From positions 2,170,001-2,234,000 of the forward strand of contig NZ_CP049870.1 of the NCBI RefSeq assembly GCF_011301715.1: a stretch of DNA of 64,000 nucleotides. Reading direction: 5' to 3'. The translations under genes were made by a program, and so were the position numbers. Shown here piece by piece: positions 45,738-55,154 of the stretch. The notes under the pieces are model-generated. The model worked only from the letters and a program-made list of their open reading frames with translations, was not told the DNA's origin and searched no databases. The DNA comes from Sphingomonas sp. HDW15A. Lineage in GTDB: Bacteria; Pseudomonadota; Alphaproteobacteria; Sphingomonadales; Sphingomonadaceae. The stretch's first letter is position 1; each line of letters opens with the position of its first letter.

Positions 45738-48491
45738 ATGGCGTTCTTCCGGCATTGGTGGAAGGTGCTGGCCGCCCTTCTCGCGCTGATTGGCGCGGGA
45801 ACGGTGGCCGCTGTCGCTTCCGCGCCGGTCGCCGACGGCTGGAGCGCAGACCCGGACGAGCAATTCCTGCTCGATGTCAGCCTTCGCCGCCTGCGCCTGG
45901 GCGACGGTGTCCGGGCCTACACAACCCCAAGCGGCCCCTGCCTGGTATTCGGCGACTTCCTGACCGCTCTCGACGTGCCGATGAAGATCGATCTTGAGGC
46001 TAACCGGGCTTCCGGCTGGGCGTTCGACCAGAAAAACAGCATCGAAATCGACAAAGCCGCCGGCATTGTTATTCTAAAAGGCAAACGCGAATCATTTGCA
46101 TCAACGGTCGTTCGGGATGTACCTGAAGGCTGGTGCGTTGATGCCCAATACCTCGGCCGATGGTTTTCGCTCTCGCTCGAAGCGAAGACCGGAATCTCGC
46201 TCCTGCAGGTCGAAAGCGAAGCCAAACTTCCGGTTGAACTCGCGGCCGAGCGGCGACTTCGCGCTGCCCAACTCAAGCGGAAGGCCTCGATCGAGACCGC
46301 CGATCTGCCGCGGGTGCGTCTGCCATATCGTCTTTGGCGGGCCCCCGCGCTTGAATTCATGGTCAATGCCGGCGCGACCTACAGCGCCGATAGTGGACTG
46401 AAGGTCGACCGTTCCGTCGCCGTCGCTGGTGCGGGCGAGATTGCGGCCATGTCTTACTCCTTCCGGGTCAGTGGCAGTTCGGAGCGGGCGATCGACACCG
46501 TCCGCGCCCAGATTTATCGCTCCGATCCCGACGGAAACCTGCTCGGCCCGCTCAAGGCGACGCATTTCGCCATCGGCGACGTGGAAGGCGTGCGCAGCGA
46601 TTTCAGCGGTGGCAGTGCCGTCGGCCGCGGCGTCGTCGTTACCAACGAGCCACTCACCCACCGATCGAACTTCGATCGCACGTCCTTCACCGGCGAGTTG
46701 CCGGACGGCTGGGACGCGGAACTCTATCGTAACGACAGCCTCGTCGCCTTCTACGACGGCGCTGACGGCGACGGCCTCTATCATTTCGATAACGTCGAGA
46801 TGCTTTACGGCGAAAATAACTTCGAAGTCGTACTCTATGGCCCGCAGGGGCAGATCCAGCGCCGGGTCGAGAGCGTCAATGTCGGCCAGGACAACGTGCC
46901 CCCGGGTACCTTCTGGTACTGGGCTGGCATTCGTCAGCCGAACACGCCATTGCTGGCCTTCCGGGAATCCAAGTTCCAGTCCGAGACCGAGCTGATCGAC
47001 TCCCGTGAACCGAGCAAGGCGCCGGATGTCGCCGTGGAGGCTCGTTACGGTGTGTCGGAACGCCTCTCGGTCGGCGCGCTTATCCGCTCGCTCGAGGTGC
47101 AGGACGAGCGCCTGTCCTACGTCGAGGGGTCCTTTCGCTACTCAATCGGCCGCGCGCTCGGCGAACTGGCCATCGCCCGCGACACGCGCGGCGGGACGGC
47201 CTTTCGCGCCCAGGTCGCGACCAAGGTGGGGCGTGTCAATCTCAACGCCGCCACCCAATTCTCGCAGCAGTTCATCGCCTCAACCGACGAATCGGGAACA
47301 GCGATCAAGGCCGAGCATCGCCTCGGCGCCTCGGTTCCGATCAAGCTTGGACAGGTCGCCATGCCGCTAAGTGGCGATGTCCGCCTCGTCGAGCGTTTGG
47401 ACGGGGGCAAGGAGCTCGACGCCGCTGCGCGATTGTCCACCCGGATCGGCCGCTTCAACCTCGCTGGCGAGACGACGGTCCGGCGCCAGCTCCGCCAAGG
47501 CGATAATGAAGCCAAAGGAAACGAAGTTGACGCATCTCTGATCGCCTCGGGCTATGTCGGACGGGTTCGGCTGCGCGGCGGTGCAAGCTGGAAGGTGGAG
47601 CCGGAGCGCCGCTTCGACAGCGCCGAAATCAATGCTTACTGGTCGGCTGGCGAAACCACCGATCTCGAGGCGGGAATTGCATACACCGCGGACACCCAGC
47701 GCCTTCGCGGCCGAATGAGCTACATCCGACGCTTCGACGCGATGGCCGTGTCGATTACCGGTGAGGCGGCCAGTGATGGCTCGGTCGCGGCCGGGGTTAG
47801 CCTCAATTTCGCGATGGACCCGTTCCAGGGCAATTGGCGGCCTACGCGACAGAGACTGGCGACAACCGGGCTCGTCAAGGCGCGCGTATTCGAGGATTTG
47901 AACGAGAACGGGCGGCGCGACAAAGATGAACCGGCTGCCGCTGAGGCCTTCGTCACGACCGGTCTCAAGCTTGCGGACCGCCCGACCGACAAGAACGGAA
48001 CCACGCTGATCGGCGGACTCGCGCCTTACGTCCCCGTTGCGGTCGGAATCGACCAGTCGAGCCTAGCCAATCCCGCCCTTGCCCCGGCCAAGCCGGCGCA
48101 AGTCGTTGTTCCACGCCCCGGCGTCGATGCGACTGTAGAGATCGCGCTTGTCGGCGGCGGCTCGATCGAGGGCTATGCCGCGAAGGAAGACGGCAGCGAA
48201 TATGAGGGGCTGGAACTTCAGCTGGTTGCTCTGGACGGCGAGGTGCTGGCGAGCGCGATGAGCGACATCGACGGCTATTTCCTGTTCGAGCGAGTGCGTT
48301 ACGGAAGCTACAAGCTGCGGCTCGCGCCAGGAACCGCCAAGGCCATATCGGCGAGCGCGGACCTTGGCGTGGCGATCGTCATAGACCGCGACAAGCCGCT
48401 CGGCAGACTGGGAGTGGTTCGCATCCTGCGCTCATCCAGCCTGGCTCAAGCCGCCTCGTCAGCAGAGTCGTCTGGCACGACATTGCGCTAA
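45738..48491 (+). CDS. Usher-like outer-membrane assembly protein with C-terminal repeat-like domains
   Basis: This 917-residue exported protein is too divergent for a direct usher call by eye. A signal peptide or anchor (about 8-30) leads to an N-terminal periplasmic domain (DEQFLLDVSLRRLRLGDGVR) and a long middle (about 200-720) of alternating amphipathic strands consistent with a beta-barrel. A DLNENGRRDKDE calcium-loop-like motif opens an SdrD-B-like domain. The tail is carboxypeptidase-regulatory-like (GSIEGYAAKEDGSEYEGLEL, SDIDGYFLFERVRYGSYKL). The GLAPYVPVAVGIDQSSL block resembles the C-terminal plug-side region of ushers. Position after a PapD-like chaperone supports a secretion role. 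ATG 45738 is preferred; GTG 45732 is possible. Confidence 0.78.
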   Translation: MAFFRHWWKVLAALLALIGAGTVAAVASAPVADGWSADPDEQFLLDVSLRRLRLGDGVRAYTTPSGPCLVFGDFLTALDVPMKIDLEANRASGWAFDQKNSIEIDKAAGIVILKGKRESFASTVVRDVPEGWCVDAQYLGRWFSLSLEAKTGISLLQVESEAKLPVELAAERRLRAAQLKRKASIETADLPRVRLPYRLWRAPALEFMVNAGATYSADSGLKVDRSVAVAGAGEIAAMSYSFRVSGSSERAIDTVRAQIYRSDPDGNLLGPLKATHFAIGDVEGVRSDFSGGSAVGRGVVVTNEPLTHRSNFDRTSFTGELPDGWDAELYRNDSLVAFYDGADGDGLYHFDNVEMLYGENNFEVVLYGPQGQIQRRVESVNVGQDNVPPGTFWYWAGIRQPNTPLLAFRESKFQSETELIDSREPSKAPDVAVEARYGVSERLSVGALIRSLEVQDERLSYVEGSFRYSIGRALGELAIARDTRGGTAFRAQVATKVGRVNLNAATQFSQQFIASTDESGTAIKAEHRLGASVPIKLGQVAMPLSGDVRLVERLDGGKELDAAARLSTRIGRFNLAGETTVRRQLRQGDNEAKGNEVDASLIASGYVGRVRLRGGASWKVEPERRFDSAEINAYWSAGETTDLEAGIAYTADTQRLRGRMSYIRRFDAMAVSITGEAASDGSVAAGVSLNFAMDPFQGNWRPTRQRLATTGLVKARVFEDLNENGRRDKDEPAAAEAFVTTGLKLADRPTDKNGTTLIGGLAPYVPVAVGIDQSSLANPALAPAKPAQVVVPRPGVDATVEIALVGGGSIEGYAAKEDGSEYEGLELQLVALDGEVLASAMSDIDGYFLFERVRYGSYKLRLAPGTAKAISASADLGVAIVIDRDKPLGRLGVVRILRSSSLAQAASSAESSGTTLR

Positions 48492-48576
48492 AGCGATTTT
48501 GCAACGCATTCGCAGATAATCACTGTCGGATGGACGGACAGGCGAACAGTCCCCCGGACTGTTCTGGTTTCGATGA

Positions 48577-48663
48577 TGGTGCGGTCGAGAAGACTCGAAC
48601 TTCCACGTCCTTTCGGACACAACGACCTCAACGTTGCGCGTCTACCAGTTCCGCCACGACCGC
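48577..48663 (-). tRNA. tRNA-Leu (anticodon GAG)
   Basis: On the minus strand this 87-base sequence begins GCGGTCG and ends CGACCGCACCA. It has the long variable arm of class II tRNAs (TGTCCGAAAGGACG), the anticodon stem CAACG/CGTTG with loop TTGAGGT (anticodon GAG), the T arm with GTTCGAGTC and an encoded CCA. Confidence 0.95.
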
Positions 48664-48772
48664 ACTGAAAAAGCGACGGAGCCGATGCCCGCCGCCCTGG
48701 TAAGGCGCGGCCTCTAGCATCGCGAACCGGTGTGCGCAACGCCCTTCAATTTGCTCCATTTTGGGCCAATTC

Positions 48773-48789
48773 CTAAAAAGCTGTTAACC
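48773..48789 (+). promoter_or_regulatory. CtrA-like box upstream of small secreted protein
   Basis: CTAA-N7-TTAACC fits the CtrA layout with one mismatch. It ends 21 bases before ATG 48811. Confidence 0.45.
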
Positions 48790-48810
48790 TTTTGCCGCGC
48801 TCATGCTTTC

Positions 48811-49059
48811 ATGCCTGTGATGAGCGTTCTTCTTCTCTTTCTTGCTGCTACCGCCAGTCCCCAGGACGTTTCGGCGATGCGCCGAAGTGAAGCCGCGACC
48901 GGCACTCGGGCGACGGCCTCGGTCAGCGTTCGGATCATCAGCGGTGCAAGAATCTCATCGAGCGAATCGCAGGACGCGGGCCTTCCCCTCATCCAGGCGA
49001 GCAGCATTCGTACCGAAGGCGGCGAGCTACGCCCCGCCCGCCTGGTCGAATTCAACTAG
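48811..49059 (+). CDS. Small secreted protein, hypothetical
   Basis: This 82-residue protein has an N-terminal hydrophobic export signal (VMSVLLLFLAATASPQ). The serine-rich mature part (about 62 residues) contains TATASVSVRIISGARI-like beta segments; I do not recognise a family. A CtrA-like box lies directly upstream, as in the fimbria-like locus 300 bases away, so it may belong to the same regulon. Starts at 48811 or 48820. It is convergent with the zinc-ribbon gene. Confidence 0.6.
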   Translation: MPVMSVLLLFLAATASPQDVSAMRRSEAATGTRATASVSVRIISGARISSSESQDAGLPLIQASSIRTEGGELRPARLVEFN

Positions 49060-49063
49060 GTTC

Positions 49064-49873
49064 TTATCCCCCGATCGAGACGAGGCGTAGGCGCAGATAT
49101 TTCCCGCCGTCGGGAACGCCCATTTCCGCACTATGGAAAACCTTGCTGTCATTCGGCGGCAGTGTTTCGGCCGGTGGCGCGATCGTCCAGCGGTATATGA
49201 CCGTCTGCTTGTTGTCGGCGAGAAGTTCAGCCTGAAGCGGCGGGACACGCTGGCTCTCGTCGGTTGGGTTGACGATCCGCCCGCTCACCGTGAACAGGTC
49301 ATTCCCGCTCGCCAACCGTTGCCGATCCTGGCTTAGCCCCATAACCTGGAGGGGTGTTCCGCCACGGTCGGCAATTCCGATCCGTGCCTTTATGTCGGCT
49401 GGTGCCAGGAACCAGAAGGCAACGGCCGCCAACGCGGCTAGCAACAGCGCGGCCAGGACAAGCGGCCAGGCTCGCCGCTTACGCTCGCGGCCCTCATCCT
49501 CGAAATAAGTTTGAAATTCCATTGTTTCCGAGGAGGCTTGTTCGCTCCATTCCGGCCCGGTCTCGACCTGTTCCCAGCGTGGATCCTCGGCTGTCACGGT
49601 CTCCGCGGCTGCAACCGGTTCCGGCTGGGAAAGGACGCGCTCGTCGGGATCGGGTACCGGGACTGGTTCCGGGGCTGGCATGTCTTCAGGAAGGACCGGC
49701 GCCTCCTCGGCCACCATTTGCGGTTCCGGCTCCCCCGGCTGCTCTTCTCTAGGCTCAGGATCCTGGTGCCAGCTGTGCTTGCAGGAAGCGCACCGCACCT
49801 GCCGGCCGCCATCGGGGATGGCGCCGTCCTTGACGACATATTTCGTGCTGCATTCAGGACAGGTCAGGATCAT
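49064..49873 (-). CDS. MJ0042-type zinc-ribbon membrane protein
   Basis: This 269-residue protein starts with a zinc ribbon (ILTCPECSTKYVVKDGAIP..VRCASCKHSW, two CxxC pairs). A long acidic, proline- and glutamate-rich linker (about 42-130), a basic stretch (RERKRRAW) and one membrane helix (PLVLAALLLAALAAVAFWFL) follow. The C-terminal periplasmic domain is of DUF3426 type (GRIVNPTDESQRVPPLQAEL). The family is often beside ftsE-ftsX in alphaproteobacteria, as here. Its role is unknown. Confidence 0.86.
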   Translation of the reverse strand: MILTCPECSTKYVVKDGAIPDGGRQVRCASCKHSWHQDPEPREEQPGEPEPQMVAEEAPVLPEDMPAPEPVPVPDPDERVLSQPEPVAAAETVTAEDPRWEQVETGPEWSEQASSETMEFQTYFEDEGRERKRRAWPLVLAALLLAALAAVAFWFLAPADIKARIGIADRGGTPLQVMGLSQDRQRLASGNDLFTVSGRIVNPTDESQRVPPLQAELLADNKQTVIYRWTIAPPAETLPPNDSKVFHSAEMGVPDGGKYLRLRLVSIGG

Positions 49874-50005
49874 GGCTGGGCAAGAACCCTCCCGCTTGAG
49901 GTAGAAGTTCGGTAAACAGCATGTTGGCGTCATTGGCAAGGCGCGTCCCTCGTGTCACTAGCTGTCGCGAAAGGGCTTGGCTGCCGCTGTTAGTGGGGGT
50001 TTTTC

Positions 50006-50716
50006 TTGTCGACGATCGTCGAGTTCGACCGCGTGGGCCTCCGGTACGGGACCGGTGCCGAAATTCTTCGCGACCTCGACTTTCGCCTCCAGCGCGGCGC
50101 TTTCTACTTTCTCACCGGCCCGTCCGGCGCCGGCAAGACTTCGCTCCTCAAATTGCTCTATCTTGCCCAACGGCCGACGCGGGGCCGGATTCGGCTGTTC
50201 GATCAGGACCTAGCCGAACAGCCGCGTGTCGCGCTTCCCGGTTTCCGGCGACGGATCGGCGTGATTTATCAAGACTTCCGCCTGATCAGTCATTTGTCGG
50301 CCTTCGACAATGTAGCGCTGCCGCTCCACATCGCCGGTGCCAGCGAGGAGGAAACGGAAGGGCCGGTCCGGGAAATGCTGGCCTGGGTCGGCCTTTCCGA
50401 TCGCTCAAGCGCAAGGCCGCCGACCCTGTCGGGCGGGGAGCAGCAGCGCGTCGCGATTGCTCGCGCAGTCATCGCCAGGCCCGAATTGCTTGTCGCGGAC
50501 GAGCCGACCGGAAACGTCGATTCCGAAATGGCCAAGCGCATCCTGTTCCTCCTTGGTGCACTCAATCGGCTTGGCACGACGATTGTCGTCGCTACCCACG
50601 ACCTTTCCCTGGTTGCCGCTACCCCCGGCGCGCATCTGATGCGGATCGACAAGGGCACCTTGGTCGACCCTACCGGCGCCCTGCGGCATCCGCCAATTTC
50701 CGAGGTCCTGTCATGA
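50006..50716 (+). CDS. ftsE: Cell-division ATP-binding protein FtsE
   Basis: FtsE is the ABC ATPase that with FtsX activates cell-wall hydrolases at the septum. The 236-residue protein has Walker A GPSGAGKT (38-45), a Q-loop in GVIYQDFRLI, the signature LSGGEQQRVAIARA, Walker B LLVADEPTGNVD and the H-loop ATHDLSL. The TTG start at 50006 follows a GGGGG ribosome-binding site; no nearer ATG fits. It overlaps ftsX by ATGA. Confidence 0.95.
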   Translation: MSTIVEFDRVGLRYGTGAEILRDLDFRLQRGAFYFLTGPSGAGKTSLLKLLYLAQRPTRGRIRLFDQDLAEQPRVALPGFRRRIGVIYQDFRLISHLSAFDNVALPLHIAGASEEETEGPVREMLAWVGLSDRSSARPPTLSGGEQQRVAIARAVIARPELLVADEPTGNVDSEMAKRILFLLGALNRLGTTIVVATHDLSLVAATPGAHLMRIDKGTLVDPTGALRHPPISEVLS

Positions 50717-51588
50717 TCGGCGCGCTCGTTGCCGCGACTCCGGCCGAGCGCCGGCTACTCGGCGGTGGACGGTTCAAGGGCCCGACGCCCTACGTCCTGG
50801 CTATCATGACCTTCGTCATGGTCATCATCGCAACTGCAGGGCTCGCGCTCGCCAATGCCGCCGGTCTCGCGGCCACGGGCACCGAGCAGCGTTATTCCGT
50901 TCAGATCGTCGGCGGCGCCGATCGACAGCCACAAGCCGCTGAAGCGCTGGGGAGGATCGAGGGAATAAGCGCCGTCCGGCCCGTTGACCCGAAGGCGATG
51001 CGCGCAATGCTCGAGCGCTGGCTAGGGCCGGAAGGTGCCGGAGACGATCTGCCTCTTCCGGCGCTGATCGACGTCGATCTCGCCCCAAGGGCCTCGCTCG
51101 ATGATGTCGCGAAGCGCATTGAAGGCGCAATCTCCGGGGCGCAATTCATCGCCCATCGCGAAGCCCTGGCCCCGCTCACCGCGGCTCTTCGATCGCTCGG
51201 GCTTCTTGCAATCGGCCTCGTGGTGCTGATCGCAATGGCGACCGCCGCAGCCGTTATTCTCGCGACTCGGGGCGAGCTGGTTGCTCATCGCGCGACCATA
51301 GAGGTTATGCACGGTATCGGCGCGACCGACGACCAGATCGCCCGCCTTTTCCAGCGCCGCATCGCCCTGGATTCCCTAGTCGGCGGAACGGCCGGCGCGG
51401 TCCTTGCCGGCGTAGTGTTGCTCGTCGTGGCGGGAGCGATTCAGGGCTGGGCCGAAGGCTTCGGCGGGGCTGTCGTCATTGGTGCGATAGACATCGCGAT
51501 TCTGGCGCTCCTGCCCCTGCTGGTCGCAATTCTGGCGACATTTGTCGCCCGCTACGCCGTACTCCGGTCGCTTGGGGAACGGCTATGA
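50713..51588 (+). CDS. ftsX: Cell-division membrane protein FtsX
   Basis: This 291-residue FtsE partner has four membrane segments (about 28-50, 165-190, 215-240 and 260-285). A periplasmic loop lies between the first two (about 51-160, with ISAVRPVDPKAMRAMLERWLG), and a coupling segment contains EVMHGIGATDDQIARLFQ. The sequence is divergent, as usual for FtsX, but gene order and topology leave little doubt. Overlaps of 4 bases on both sides place it in an ftsE-ftsX-ydcF-plsC operon. Confidence 0.92.
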   Translation: MIGALVAATPAERRLLGGGRFKGPTPYVLAIMTFVMVIIATAGLALANAAGLAATGTEQRYSVQIVGGADRQPQAAEALGRIEGISAVRPVDPKAMRAMLERWLGPEGAGDDLPLPALIDVDLAPRASLDDVAKRIEGAISGAQFIAHREALAPLTAALRSLGLLAIGLVVLIAMATAAAVILATRGELVAHRATIEVMHGIGATDDQIARLFQRRIALDSLVGGTAGAVLAGVVLLVVAGAIQGWAEGFGGAVVIGAIDIAILALLPLLVAILATFVARYAVLRSLGERL

Positions 51589-52118
51589 TCCTGCGCCTCG
51601 GCTCGCTGGTGGCAATCCTCTATGCCCTCGGCTTCTTCCTGTTCTCGATTACGCTCGCCGAGCCGGCGGATGCCGACGCGCGAACGGACGGGATCGTCGC
51701 CATTACTGGGGGCGAGGGACGTATCGAGCAGGGCGTAGCGATGCTCGGCGACGGTCGCGGCAAGCGCATGCTGATCGCGGGGGCCGATCCGTCGGTGACC
51801 AAGGGGGATCTCGTGCGCCGTCTCGGAGGCAAGCGGCAGCTCGTGCAATGCTGCGTCGATCTCGGGTCGGAATCGGTCGACACCCGCTCAAATGCAGAAG
51901 AAGCGCGGCGCTGGATCCGCAAGCGCGGCTATCGTTCGATCAGGCTGATCACGAGCGACTGGCACATGCGCCGGGCGGAGTATGAGTTTCGCCGCCAACT
52001 CGGCAAGGATGTTACGGTTCTACCGGATGCGGTTCGAAGCGAACCGCGCTTCGTCACCCTCTTCGGCGAATATAACAAGTACATTCTTCGCCGCCTCGCG
52101 GTTTGGCTCGACATCTGA
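51585..52118 (+). CDS. YdcF/SanA-like DUF218 protein
   Basis: This 177-residue protein has one N-terminal membrane anchor (LVAILYALGFFLFSITLA) and the DUF218 fold: DGIVAITGGEGRIEQGVAML, SADTRSNAEEA-like ESVDTRSNAEEARRW, and SIRLITSDWHMRRAEYEFRR. Such proteins act in envelope metabolism but biochemistry is unsettled. It lies between ftsX and plsC with short overlaps. Confidence 0.88.
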   Translation: MILRLGSLVAILYALGFFLFSITLAEPADADARTDGIVAITGGEGRIEQGVAMLGDGRGKRMLIAGADPSVTKGDLVRRLGGKRQLVQCCVDLGSESVDTRSNAEEARRWIRKRGYRSIRLITSDWHMRRAEYEFRRQLGKDVTVLPDAVRSEPRFVTLFGEYNKYILRRLAVWLDI

Positions 52119-52810
52119 TGGCGCTGATCCGCTCGATCCTCTTCAACCTACTGTTCTTCCCCGGAACGGCGATACATTGTTTCGGAGTTCTAGCGGTCAG
52201 CCCGATGGGCTCGGGCCCGGTGCAGGCCATCGTCCACAGCTGGTCGCGGATGCACTACTGGCTTCTTCGGCACGTCATGGGCATTAGCTTCGAATGGGAG
52301 GGGAAACTTCCGGCGGGTCCCTACCTCATCGCCGTCAAGCACGAGTCGATGGTCGAGGCGATCGACACCCTGCGCTTCGCCGATACGCCGGTCGTCGTCT
52401 TGAAGCGGGAACTTGCCGACATCCCCGTCTTCGGGCGGGTGACGCGACGTTATGGCGTCATCCCGGTCGATCGGGACGCCGGCGCCACGGCCCTTCGTCA
52501 GATGATGAGCCTCGCCAAACAGGCCGTCGTCGACAGAAGGCCGGTGATCATCTTTCCGGAAGGCACCCGGGTTCCGCGTGGGGCGCGGCCGCAGCTTCGG
52601 CCGGGTTTTGCCGGCCTTTACCGAATGCTTGGGCTGCCGGTTGTTCCGATTGCCGTCGACAGCGGGCGGGTCTGGCCGCGCGGCTTCGTGAAGCGGTCGG
52701 GAACGATTCACTTCAGGGTGGGCGAGATCATCCCGCCCGGCCTCAAGCGCGAAGAGGTCGAGGCGCGCGTGCACGCTGCGATCAACGCGCTGAATCTGCC
52801 TACGACCTGA
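52118..52810 (+). CDS. plsC: 1-acyl-sn-glycerol-3-phosphate acyltransferase
   Basis: PlsC acylates lysophosphatidic acid to phosphatidic acid at the inner membrane. The 230-residue protein has a membrane segment near the N-terminus and motif I as KHESMVEAID (His75, Glu80). The usual aspartate of the HX4D pair is replaced by glutamate, as in other alphaproteobacterial members. Motif III FPEGTR lies at 146-151 and motif IV LPVVPIAVDSG further on. Its last 11 bases overlap the convergent pheT. Confidence 0.92.
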   Translation: MALIRSILFNLLFFPGTAIHCFGVLAVSPMGSGPVQAIVHSWSRMHYWLLRHVMGISFEWEGKLPAGPYLIAVKHESMVEAIDTLRFADTPVVVLKRELADIPVFGRVTRRYGVIPVDRDAGATALRQMMSLAKQAVVDRRPVIIFPEGTRVPRGARPQLRPGFAGLYRMLGLPVVPIAVDSGRVWPRGFVKRSGTIHFRVGEIIPPGLKREEVEARVHAAINALNLPTT

Positions 52811-55154
52811 GCGTCGCCCCGAGCTTCTCTGCCGCCGCGACAACCTTCTTCGACACATCGCTAATCTCCGCGTCGGTCAGTGTCGCCTCAGTCGGCTGCA
52901 ACGTGACTTCGACAGTCAGGCTGAGGCCTTGGTTGCCTTCGTAACGATCGAAGATTCGCGTGTCGGCGATCAGCACCTTGTCCGAGCCCCGTATGGCCCG
53001 GACCAGGGCGTCCGCGGCGATGTCGTCAGGCACTATGAAGGCGAAATCGCGGGTCAGCGCCTGCAGTGCCGGCGGTGCATAGGCGAGGCGCGCCCGGCTG
53101 CTTGATCGCGGCGCGGGAATGGCGTCGAGGAAGATTTCTGCCGCGACTGTCTCTTCAGGCAAGTCGAGCGCCTTCAATACGCGCGGATGGAGCGCACCGA
53201 ACTGGGCGAGAATGGTCTTCGGACCAAGACCGAGCGTGGCGGATCGCCCCGGGTGCCACCATTCGCCCGCGCTCATGGTGAGCTGCAAGTTGGTAACCGG
53301 CGCCCCAGCCGCATCGAGGATGGCGAGCACTTCGGCCTTGGCGTCGAAAGCGTCGAAAGCTCGCGCCTTGCCAGTTTGCCAGTTGCGCGGTGTGCGCTCA
53401 CCGGCCAGCAGGAGGCCGAACGTCGGCCGTTCCGCATCGGCGAGGTAGCGTCGGCCGACTTCGAACAGGCGGACGCTGTCGGCGCCGCGGTCGCGGTTGC
53501 GCCGAGCGGCGACGGCCAGGCCAGGAAGCAGCGACGGCCGCATATGCTTCATGTCTTCGCTTATCGGATTTGCGAGCTTGTGCGCCGCTCCGCCGAACAG
53601 GTCCGCTTCGCGTTCGGCAATGAAGCTCCACGTCACAGCTTCCTCAAGCCCGCGCGCAGCGGCGGCCCGCCGTGCCCGGCGCTCGATCATTTGGCCTCGG
53701 GTCGCGGTGGCGCGCGCGACCCCGTCCGGGCGCGGCAATGGAACCGACGGGATCTTGTCCAAGCCCACTATGCGGATGATTTCTTCCACCAGGTCGGCAC
53801 TACAGTCCACGTCCCGGCGCCAGGTGGGCACGTTCGCCTCCGCCCCGTCCACGGTAAAGCCAAGCCGTTCCAGGATCGCGACCTGCTCGTCCTTGGCGAC
53901 CTGCATTCCGCCAAGCTCCGCAACCCGCTCGGGCCGGAACGGGACCCGTCGTGCACCGGAGGGCGGCTGTCCTGCGCGAACACTCCGGCTCGCCTCGCCG
54001 CCGCAATGCTCGAGGATCATGCCGGTAAGGATCGCCAGCCCGTCATCAAGGAATGCCGGATCGACTCCGCGCTCGAAGCGCGTCCTGGCATCGCTGGTCA
54101 AGGCCAGCGCCTGACCTGTCCGCGCGATGCGGTCGGGGTCGAAATAGGCGATCTCCAACAGGACATCGGTCGTGTCGGCGGCGACACCGCTATGCTCGCC
54201 GCCCATGATCCCGCCGATATCGTGGACGCCATTGTCGTCGGCGATCACCGTCATCTCGGGCGTGAGCGCATATTCCTTCTCGTTGAGTGCGACGACGGTT
54301 TCGCCCGGCTTGGCCCGCCTAGCGACGACCGGGCCAGCCAGGGTCTTGAGATCATAGGCATGGCTCGGCCGGCCGAGGTCGATCATCACGTAATTGGTGA
54401 TGTCGACCACCGCCGAAATCGGCCTTTGCCCCACTGCCTTCAGCCGGGCCTGCATCCACTCGGGCGACGTGCCGTTGGTAAGGCCCCGTATCGTCCGTCC
54501 GTAGAAGGCCGGGCAACCATCAGGATCTTGCGTGCGGATTTCGACCGGGCTGTCGAAGTTTTCTTCGATCTCCGGCAATTTGAGCGGCTTGAGCGAGCCA
54601 ACCCCCGCCGCGGCAAGGTCGCGCGCAATTCCGCGCACGCCCATGCAGTCCTGTCGGTTCGGCGTGATCGAAACGTCGAACACCGGGTCGTCCAGGCCGG
54701 CGTATTCGGCAAAGCTGGTTCCCACCGGCGCATCCTCGGCAAGCTCGATGATGCCGCTGTGATCTTCGCCAAGCTCCAGCTCACGCGACGAGCACATCAT
54801 GCCGTTGGATTCGACGCCGCGGATCGCTGCCTTCTTCAGCGTGAAGTCGCTTCCCGGAACGTAGGTTCCCGGCCCGCCGAACACGCCGATCAGCCCGGCG
54901 CGAGCATTGGGCGCACCGCATACCACCTGCAGCGGCTCGCCCGATCCAGTGTCGACGGTCAGCACCTGCAATTTGTCGGCCTGCGGGTGCCGCTCGGCGG
55001 TCAGCACGCGGGCGATGGTAAACGGCTTCAGCGCTTCCGCGGGATTGCCGACGTCTTCGACCTCAAGGCCGATGTTTGTCAGCGTCTCGGCGATCGTTGC
55101 GGCATCGGCATCCGTGTCGAGGTGGTCCTTCAGCCACGAAAGGGTGAATTTCAT
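52800..55154 (-). CDS. pheT: Phenylalanyl-tRNA synthetase beta subunit
   Basis: This 784-residue subunit has the N-terminal tRNA-binding EMAP-like domain ([33 protein letters not shown]), the B3/B4 editing region ([31 protein letters not shown]), the B5 domain, the catalytic-like core and a C-terminal anticodon-binding domain. The ATG at 55154 overlaps the pheS stop by 4 bases. It forms an alpha2-beta2 enzyme with PheS. Confidence 0.97.
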   Translation of the reverse strand: MKFTLSWLKDHLDTDADAATIAETLTNIGLEVEDVGNPAEALKPFTIARVLTAERHPQADKLQVLTVDTGSGEPLQVVCGAPNARAGLIGVFGGPGTYVPGSDFTLKKAAIRGVESNGMMCSSRELELGEDHSGIIELAEDAPVGTSFAEYAGLDDPVFDVSITPNRQDCMGVRGIARDLAAAGVGSLKPLKLPEIEENFDSPVEIRTQDPDGCPAFYGRTIRGLTNGTSPEWMQARLKAVGQRPISAVVDITNYVMIDLGRPSHAYDLKTLAGPVVARRAKPGETVVALNEKEYALTPEMTVIADDNGVHDIGGIMGGEHSGVAADTTDVLLEIAYFDPDRIARTGQALALTSDARTRFERGVDPAFLDDGLAILTGMILEHCGGEASRSVRAGQPPSGARRVPFRPERVAELGGMQVAKDEQVAILERLGFTVDGAEANVPTWRRDVDCSADLVEEIIRIVGLDKIPSVPLPRPDGVARATATRGQMIERRARRAAAARGLEEAVTWSFIAEREADLFGGAAHKLANPISEDMKHMRPSLLPGLAVAARRNRDRGADSVRLFEVGRRYLADAERPTFGLLLAGERTPRNWQTGKARAFDAFDAKAEVLAILDAAGAPVTNLQLTMSAGEWWHPGRSATLGLGPKTILAQFGALHPRVLKALDLPEETVAAEIFLDAIPAPRSSSRARLAYAPPALQALTRDFAFIVPDDIAADALVRAIRGSDKVLIADTRIFDRYEGNQGLSLTVEVTLQPTEATLTDAEISDVSKKVVAAAEKLGATLRS

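Larger units (their letters stand above)
48492..48810. other. Interval holding tRNA-Leu; otherwise no gene seen
   Basis: The 319 bases between the usher-like gene and the small secreted protein contain tRNA-Leu on the minus strand (48577-48663). The only other thing seen is a CtrA-like box (48773-48789) at its right end. Confidence 0.6.
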
